DNA of 64,000 nt from CAZCAC01 sp964496575. Lineage in GTDB: Bacteria; Planctomycetota; UBA1135; GCA-002686595. The position numbers and the translations under genes were made by a program. The number at the start of each line of letters is the position of its first letter. The first letter of the stretch is position 1. The DNA lies in assembly GCA_964496575.1 (NCBI GenBank), contig CAZCAC010000043.1, forward strand, positions 1 to 64,000, read 5' to 3'. Below are positions 58,964 to 64,000 of this stretch, one piece after another. The notes under the pieces are model-generated. The model searched no databases. It was given only the letters and a program-made list of their open reading frames with translations, and had not been told where the DNA came from.

Positions 58964-60430
58964 TCACTCTTCCTCCTCTCCGGTGCGATTCTCCCCGTCG
59001 TACCCGAGGTCGTTGATCATCTCCAGGTACTTGTCCCGCTCCGCCTGCTTCGTGGGGCTCATATCCTCCCAGCGCGGCGTGGAGATCGACTGCGCGCGGC
59101 GAGTCAGGTCGTTGGCGAAAGCGAACAACCGGCGCTTCATCCGGTCGGCCTGCTCCGGCAGCTTCTCGGAGAGGTCGTTCTGTTCGTACGGGTCGACGGT
59201 CCAGTCGTACAGCTCGATCGGCTTCGCCGAGTCCTTCATCAGGTCGTAGATGAAGTGGTACCGGCTCGTCCGCCACGAGATCTTGTCGATGCCGTAGAGC
59301 GTGCTCTGGCTGAAGGCGGGGCCCGGGGCGTCGGTCGTCGTGCCGTCGATCAGGGGCAGCAGCGAGCTGCCCTCGAAGCTCGCCGGCTGCTGGATGCCGG
59401 AGAGCTCGAAGAGCGTGGGCATGATGTCGATCGTGCGCACGTGGTTCTCCACCACCGCCACGTTCCGCGCGCGATCGGGGCGCAATCGGACGATCAGTGG
59501 AATGCGAATCAGCTCGTCGTACAGCGTGTGCCCGTGCTCGAACCACCCGTGCTCCCAGAACTCCTCGCCGTGGTCCGCGGTGAGCACCACCGTCGTCTTG
59601 TCCCAGACGCCGAGCTCCTTCAGGCTGTCGACCAGTTTTCCGATCGCCGCGTCGGTCGCCGCGACCTCGGCCTGATAGAGCCCGCGCATGAACTCGAGGT
59701 CGGTCTGGCTCGGCGGCTCGCTCCGCTTTTCGCGAGGGTTCAACTCGCCGGCCATGGCGAAGCACTGCTGCATCGTCAGGCTCCTGGGCTCGGCCCTTCC
59801 CCCGGCGAACAGCTCGCGGAATTCCTCGAGCGGGTCGTAGTTGAGGTGCGGGTCGAAGAAGTGGACCAGGGCGAACATCCCGCGGCCCCCCTGCGCGCGG
59901 ATCCCCTCCAGCGCGACCTGCACCGTCGCGTCCGCCCGGCGGATCTCGTAGTTGTACGCCGCCTGGTGGTCGAAGCGATCGAAGCCACGGTCGAGCCCGA
60001 GCATCGGGCTGAGGAACGCGGCGTTGGCCACGCCGAAGGTCTCGTACCCGTTCGCCTGGAAGACCTCTCCGGCGGTCGGCAGGTCCGCCGTGATCGGTGT
60101 GAGTCGGGTGCCCTTTCCCGTCGCCTTGTGCAGCGCCGGCCAGGTGCCGGTCAGCATCGAGGCCACCGAGGGCAGGGTCCACCCGGAGCTCGAGATCGCC
60201 TGCTCGAAGAGCACGCCCTCTTCGGCGAGCGCGTCGATGTTCGGCGTCCGCGCCCCCTGCCGGCCGTAGCAGCCCAGTGCGTCCCAGCGCACCGTATCGA
60301 CGATCAGGAAGAGGATCAGCGAGTCGTCCTCGGTGGGCGCAGGCCTGTCGGATCCCCCGCAGGAGAGGGAGAGGAACGGGACCGTCGCGGCGGCCTTGAG
60401 GGCGGTGCGGCGGGAGAAGGGGGTGTTCAT
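58964..60430 (-). CDS. Sulfatase-family hydrolase with Tat-type leader
   Basis: A 488-residue protein from the ATG at 60430; a TTG at 60439 is the alternative. The start PFSRRTALKAAATVPFLSLSC resembles a Tat signal with a lipobox-like Cys. The alkaline-phosphatase-fold motifs are good: LIVDTVRWDALGCYG, SGWTLPSVASMLTG with Thr in the nucleophile place (not the Cys/Ser that becomes formylglycine), HFFDPHLNYDP and TADHGEEFWEHGWFEHG. A Thr nucleophile is typical of LtaS-like phosphoglycerol and phosphoethanolamine transferases and many uncharacterised sulfatase-like hydrolases. It lies 41 bases downstream of the TMTC-like gene and is probably co-transcribed. Confidence 0.85.
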   Translation of the reverse strand: MNTPFSRRTALKAAATVPFLSLSCGGSDRPAPTEDDSLILFLIVDTVRWDALGCYGRQGARTPNIDALAEEGVLFEQAISSSGWTLPSVASMLTGTWPALHKATGKGTRLTPITADLPTAGEVFQANGYETFGVANAAFLSPMLGLDRGFDRFDHQAAYNYEIRRADATVQVALEGIRAQGGRGMFALVHFFDPHLNYDPLEEFRELFAGGRAEPRSLTMQQCFAMAGELNPREKRSEPPSQTDLEFMRGLYQAEVAATDAAIGKLVDSLKELGVWDKTTVVLTADHGEEFWEHGWFEHGHTLYDELIRIPLIVRLRPDRARNVAVVENHVRTIDIMPTLFELSGIQQPASFEGSSLLPLIDGTTTDAPGPAFSQSTLYGIDKISWRTSRYHFIYDLMKDSAKPIELYDWTVDPYEQNDLSEKLPEQADRMKRRLFAFANDLTRRAQSISTPRWEDMSPTKQAERDKYLEMINDLGYDGENRTGEEEE

Positions 60431-60471
60431 GGGAAGCAATATAGGCCGGTGGGGGATCGGTTCACCCGGAT

Positions 60472-62328
60472 TCAGCGGGGGCCTTCACTGCGGAAGGGTC
60501 GCCCCGACGAGTAGCCCTGCAGCCGCAGCTCGATCTGCCGCGCCAGGTCTCGCTGACCGGAGGATACGGCGGCAGTGCGCGCCTGTTGGGCGATTCGGAC
60601 CGCTTCGGAGAAGTCGCCGGTCTCCGCCAGGGCCGCGGCGAGGATGTCCAGACCACGCGGGTCCTTGAAGCCGGAGGCCCGGTTGTAGCTCTGCGCGAGG
60701 ACGAGGGCCCGCTGACCGTCGCGCACCGAGGGGTCGACGTGGGTGGCCAGGATCCAGGCGGTCCGGGTCGTCGGCAGCGTGAAGGTCGGATCGAGCCGCG
60801 AGGCCTCGGCGAACTGGTGCAGCCCCTGCGCGACGCTCCCGCTCTTGACCAGGAGCGAGCCGAAGTTGAAGCGAACGTAGGCATTGTCCCCCTCGTAACG
60901 CGTGGCCAGGGCGTAGTGCTCCAGCGCCCGGGCCTCGTCGCCCTGCCGGAAGAGGAGGTTGGCGTAGTTGAAGTGCGCCATGCCGTGCTCACGATTGAAC
61001 TGGATCGCGCGCCTGAACGCTTCGGCTGCCTCGTCGTCGCGCCCCTCGTTCTTGAGGGCGATCCCGAAGTGATTCCAGGCTCGCGGGTTGTCCGGTCGCT
61101 TCTGGACGGTGTCGGTCCAGAGCGCCAGGTGGCTCCGGTAGAGGCGGTTGCGCGCGAAGGTCGTCGCTCCGAGCGCAGCGCAAACCGTCAGCAGCAGGGC
61201 GGCACCGATCACCTTCCGCTGCTTTCCCATGCCAAGCAGCAGCTTCAGGGCGAGGAGCACCACCAGCACGATCAGGGGCGCCAGCGGGAGCACCATGCGG
61301 TGCTCGGCGACCAGCTCGCCGGAGAGGGGAATGAAGCTCGAGGTGGGCGCGAGGATGGCGAAGAAGACGAGCCCGAGGAGGCCGGCGATCTGCCGGCGCG
61401 CGAAGGCGACGAGGCTCAGCGCGAAGAGCACGACCAGCGCCGCGCCGGGTAGCAGCACCGGGCCCCACTCGCGCACCAGGTCGTAGCCGTCGTAGTCGAA
61501 GACGAGTGGCGCGGGCCAGAAGGCGAGGCGCTGGTAGATGAGGATCGCCTGCGCCTGGGTGCGGAGGTAGTCGAAGCTGTCGATGATCTCGCTGTGCTCC
61601 AGTCCGACCGACTCGCCGCGGTCGCCGATGACGACGCACAGGGCCAGCACGACCCAGCTCGCCGCCAGCCCCGCGTACATCCCGGGGCGCGCGCGCAGGG
61701 CACCGCGGAAGGTCCCGGCGCCGAAGAAGCGATCGAAGGCGAGGACGCAGAGCGGCAAGGAGACGGCGACCTCCTTGGCGGTCATGGCGAGGATCGCCGC
61801 GAGGACCGCCAGCGCGCTCCAGCGGCGCGGCGCCGGCGAGGAGAAGGCGCGCAGCGCGCAGTAGAGCGTCGCCAGGTAGCACCCCGCCATCATCGTGCCG
61901 TTGCGGTAGACGACGTGGTTCAGCGCGTCGGTGTGCAGCGGGTGGACGACCCACAACAGCGCCACCGAGAGGGCGATGGGAAGCGAGACCGCCTCGCGCC
62001 CCGCGGCCAGCATCGCGCGGCGGACCACTCCGAACAGCGCGAACGCCGCGAGGACGTGCACGACGATGTTGAAGAGGTGATAGCCGAGCACCTCGCGCTC
62101 ACCCAGCGCGTAGTTCACCGCCAGCGAGAGCGCGGCCAGCGGCCGCCCGCTGGCACAGGTCCCCGGGGGAGCGTCGAGCGAGCGCGAGAGGGGCCAGAGG
62201 CTCTCGATGTTCGGGTTGTCCTCGATCGAGGGGCGGTCGTCCAGCACGAAGACGCCGTCGAGCGAGTTCGAGTAGCAGAGCGCGCCGGCGGCGGCGATGG
62301 CCAGGAGGGCGAGGGGAACGATGCGCAT
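60472..62328 (-). CDS. TMTC-like GT-C membrane protein with C-terminal TPRs
   Basis: A 618-residue protein. About eleven transmembrane helices are followed by a TPR domain (about 420-560: RAWNHFGIALKNEGRDDEAAEAF, MAHFNYANLLFRQGDEARALEH). The first loop has FVLDDRPSIEDNPNI with the paired acidic residues of GT-C enzymes, and ALNHVVYRNGTMM is shared with the TMTC family of O-mannosyltransferases. Membrane GT-C fused to TPR is the TMTC architecture. In bacteria such proteins are uncharacterised; periplasmic protein or glycan glycosylation is inferred. A probable -10 (TACCAT) lies six bases before the ATG, so it may be leaderless. Confidence 0.75.
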   Translation of the reverse strand: MRIVPLALLAIAAAGALCYSNSLDGVFVLDDRPSIEDNPNIESLWPLSRSLDAPPGTCASGRPLAALSLAVNYALGEREVLGYHLFNIVVHVLAAFALFGVVRRAMLAAGREAVSLPIALSVALLWVVHPLHTDALNHVVYRNGTMMAGCYLATLYCALRAFSSPAPRRWSALAVLAAILAMTAKEVAVSLPLCVLAFDRFFGAGTFRGALRARPGMYAGLAASWVVLALCVVIGDRGESVGLEHSEIIDSFDYLRTQAQAILIYQRLAFWPAPLVFDYDGYDLVREWGPVLLPGAALVVLFALSLVAFARRQIAGLLGLVFFAILAPTSSFIPLSGELVAEHRMVLPLAPLIVLVVLLALKLLLGMGKQRKVIGAALLLTVCAALGATTFARNRLYRSHLALWTDTVQKRPDNPRAWNHFGIALKNEGRDDEAAEAFRRAIQFNREHGMAHFNYANLLFRQGDEARALEHYALATRYEGDNAYVRFNFGSLLVKSGSVAQGLHQFAEASRLDPTFTLPTTRTAWILATHVDPSVRDGQRALVLAQSYNRASGFKDPRGLDILAAALAETGDFSEAVRIAQQARTAAVSSGQRDLARQIELRLQGYSSGRPFRSEGPR

Positions 62329-62363
62329 GGGGCAATGGTAGCAATCCTGCTAGGGTATCGGCC
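62329..62363. promoter_or_regulatory. 35-bp divergent region with two leaderless-type -10 elements
   Basis: On the plus strand TAGGGT (62351-62356) ends seven bases before the GTG at 62364. On the minus strand TACCAT (62340-62335) ends six bases before the ATG at 62328. The 35 bases have no room for Shine-Dalgarno sequences, and -35 elements would lie inside the opposite gene. Confidence 0.45.
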
Positions 62364-63632
62364 GTGAGCACCTCGTCCCGTCGCCCCTTCCGAAGGCTGT
62401 TTCGCGGCGCCCTGATCCTCGCGTTGATCGTGGCCGTCGCGCTGGTGCTCGCGTGGCCCTGGCTGCTCGAGCGCCTGGGCGGCGCCTGGGAGGAGCCCGA
62501 GGCCGCGTGGGAGACGCAGCTCTCCCCCGAGGCTCGCGCCCTCCTCGACGAGGTCTTCGAGGGGCTCGAGGAGGAGCGCCTGGTCGATATTCACTTTCAC
62601 CTGGCCGGGCTCGGAACCGGGGGCTCGGGGTGCGAGGTCAACCCGAAGATGCGCTCCTGGGCGCACCCGGTGGAGCGCGTGCGCATGGCCCTGTACCTCT
62701 CCGCGGGAGGGGTGGAGGATATGGAGCGGGCCGATCAGGAGTACGTCGAGCGGGTCCTGCAGCTGGTCGGCGACGGGCGGCCGGGGGGGCGCTACTGCGT
62801 GCTCGCCTTCGACCGGCATCACCGCGAGGACGGCACGCTCGACCCCGAGCACACCGAGTTCTACGTCCCCAACGAGTACGCCTGGGACGTGGCCGGGCGA
62901 GATCCGGAGCACCTGATCCCGGTGATCTCGGTGCACCCCTACCGGAAGGACGCGCTGGTCGAGCTCGACCGGTGGGCCGCGCGCGGGGTGCGCATGGTCA
63001 AGTGGCTGCCGAACGCGATGGGGATCGACCCCGCCTCCTCGCTCTGCGACCCGTTCTACGACAAGCTCGTCGAGCACGATCTCACGCTGCTCTCGCACAC
63101 CGGCAAGGAGCTGGCGGTCGACGCCGCCGAGTACCAGGAGCTGGGCAACCCGTTGCGTCTGCGGCGCGCGCTCGACCGCGGGGTTCGGGTGATCGCGGCG
63201 CACTGCGCCACGCTGGGGAAGAACCTCGACCTCGACGACCCCGAGCAGCCCTCGGTGTCGAGCTTCGAGCTGTTCCTGCGCCTCATGGGGGAGGAGCGCT
63301 ACGTCGGGCAGCTCTGGGGCGATCTGTCGGCAGTGACCCTGATCAACCGCGTCGGCGAGCCGCTTCGGGTGCTGCTCGAGCGCACGGATCTCCACCCGCG
63401 GCTGATCAACGGAAGTGACTACCCGATCCCGGCGATCAACGCGGCGATCCACCTGGGGCCGCTGGTTCGCGGTGGGCTGCTCGACGAGAGGCGGGTCGAG
63501 ACGCTACAGGAGCTCTACCGGTTCCACCCCCTGGCGTTCGATCTCGCTCTCAAGCGATGCCTGCACGCCCCCGGCACGGAGGGCGGGTTCGCCGCAGGTT
63601 GTTTCCACGTGCCGGACGAGCTCGGGCTCTGA
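62364..63632 (+). CDS. Membrane-anchored amidohydrolase (TIM-barrel metal hydrolase)
   Basis: A 422-residue protein from a GTG. One N-terminal helix (LILALIVAVALVLAWPWLL) after a basic start anchors it with the enzyme outside. The amidohydrolase metal set is visible: DIHFHLAG (HxH), HTGKE, VIAAHCATLG and INGSDYPIPA with the last-strand Asp. HLIPVISVHPYRKDALVELD and GVRMVKWLPN place it nearest the amidohydrolase-2 group. The substrate is unknown. It is divergent from the TMTC-like gene across 35 bases and precedes the microcompartment gene by 250 bases. Confidence 0.8.
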   Translation: MSTSSRRPFRRLFRGALILALIVAVALVLAWPWLLERLGGAWEEPEAAWETQLSPEARALLDEVFEGLEEERLVDIHFHLAGLGTGGSGCEVNPKMRSWAHPVERVRMALYLSAGGVEDMERADQEYVERVLQLVGDGRPGGRYCVLAFDRHHREDGTLDPEHTEFYVPNEYAWDVAGRDPEHLIPVISVHPYRKDALVELDRWAARGVRMVKWLPNAMGIDPASSLCDPFYDKLVEHDLTLLSHTGKELAVDAAEYQELGNPLRLRRALDRGVRVIAAHCATLGKNLDLDDPEQPSVSSFELFLRLMGEERYVGQLWGDLSAVTLINRVGEPLRVLLERTDLHPRLINGSDYPIPAINAAIHLGPLVRGGLLDERRVETLQELYRFHPLAFDLALKRCLHAPGTEGGFAAGCFHVPDELGL

Positions 63633-63882
63633 CCGGGGACCCCCTCGCTCACCGAGACCACTCCCCGATCGGAGCCACCGGACCCCGGCCACAACTGCCA
63701 GCCAGCGACCGATCAGAGGCCCATCTTCCTCCCCTCCGAGCGGCGAGCGATGGATTTCCCTGCTCCGGGCGCCTACACTCCCGCGCCGCGGGGGGAGTTC
63801 CCCCCCTTCCCTGCCTGCTCTCCGGACGCTCCGGGGTAGCAGACCCCCAGGAGAACACCCGACACCTCACTCTGCACCGATC
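63633..63882 (+). promoter_or_regulatory. Leader region of the microcompartment gene
   Basis: TACACT at 63774-63779 is a -10 candidate that gives a leader of about 100 bases. Two short stems lie in it: ACTCCC / GGGAGT (63777-63798) and CCGGA / TCCGG (63822-63834). AGGAGA lies some 30 bases before the ATG, too far for an ordinary ribosome site. No gene is visible. Confidence 0.35.
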
Positions 63883-64000
63883 ATGAAGTCTGTCGCTCTG
63901 GGTATGATCGAGACCAAGGGTCTCGTCGGATCGATCGAGGCCGCCGACGCGATGGTCAAGGCGGCGATGGTCGACCTCTTCGGCAAGGACCGGGCCACCG
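63883..64000 (+). CDS. Bacterial microcompartment (BMC-domain) shell protein, 3' end outside window
   Basis: The last 118 bases, from the ATG at 63883, encode 39 residues. They read MKSVALGMIETKGLVGSI followed by EAADAMVKAAMVDLFG and then KDRAT. This is the start of a BMC-H shell protein: ALGMIETKG is the first strand, and EAADAMVKAA is the first helix. In the common form the next strand begins NVDLVGYE; here MVDLFGKDRAT is a variant. Hexamers tile the facets of polyhedral protein shells that enclose metabolic enzymes. In Planctomycetota and Verrucomicrobiota such genes mark fucose/rhamnose-lactaldehyde compartments, an inference here because no enzyme of the locus is in view. Confidence 0.85.
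   Translation, partial: MKSVALGMIETKGLVGSIEAADAMVKAAMVDLFGKDRAT

Noticed and set aside
1..64000. tRNA, rRNA or riboswitch genes
   Set aside because: I found no cloverleaf with acceptor/T-loop consensus and no rRNA segment by eye; weak candidates could be missed without a covariance search.

Overview
The window is a gene-dense, very GC-rich stretch of chromosome from a Gram-negative-type bacterium. It carries many outer-membrane lipoproteins, Lnt, TolC/RND export, type IV pilin and a complete MreBCD-PBP2-RodA set. The abundance of secreted HEAT/TPR proteins of unknown function, the sulfatases, a CACAGAG-type intergenic repeat family and a bacterial microcompartment shell gene at the right edge fit a deep-branching Planctomycetota or a relative. 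That placement is an inference; no rRNA or tRNA gene is present to test it, and I see no phage, transposon or CRISPR array.

Layout. 1-5.4 kb: the tail of a type IV pilin-like gene, a HEAT lipoprotein on the minus strand and a 1087-residue glycine-rich surface lipoprotein. 5.5-20.4 kb: a long plus-strand array with an amidohydrolase, NrnA-like DHH phosphoesterase, metallophosphoesterase, CutA, DASS symporter, a degenerate sulfatase-fold lipoprotein, a GT-C-like membrane protein and an unknown secreted protein, then a four-gene TolC / HlyD / MacB-type ABC exporter. It ends in a 235-bp hairpin element. 20.6-25.5 kb: ComM (minus), peptidoglycan amidase and Crp/Fnr regulator (plus), a second giant hairpin with perfect 116-bp arms, and MurQ (minus). 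25.8-31.9 kb: two secreted repeat proteins and an apparently frameshifted comEC, all minus. 32-33 kb: coaD and ridA. 33-37.5 kb: a receiver-PPDK_N fusion protein and glutamate dehydrogenase.

37.7-46.3 kb: a minus-strand operon with one membrane-fusion protein and two consecutive RND pumps. 46.4-49.5 kb: moeA, behind a triple 27-bp repeat, overlapping an lnt-like gene. 49.8-58.9 kb: a coiled-coil membrane protein, a 77-residue membrane protein and then mreB-mreC-mreD-PBP2-rodA with overlapping stops and starts. MreC appears to carry an extra barrel, and PBP2 has about 460 residues inserted before its transpeptidase domain. 59-63.6 kb: a sulfatase and a TMTC-like GT-C/TPR protein (minus), divergent across 35 bp from a membrane-anchored amidohydrolase. 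The right edge cuts a BMC shell gene.

How the genes work together. The clearest systems are the elongasome block, two export systems, murein turnover and recycling (amidase, MurQ), and scattered DNA-uptake functions (pilin, ComM, ComEC). Most unusual are the two intergenic mega-hairpins, the receiver-PPDK_N fusion, the modified PBP2/MreC with two unknown partners, the moeA repeat array and the probable leaderless promoters. All functional statements are from reading translated sequence; no database search was run.
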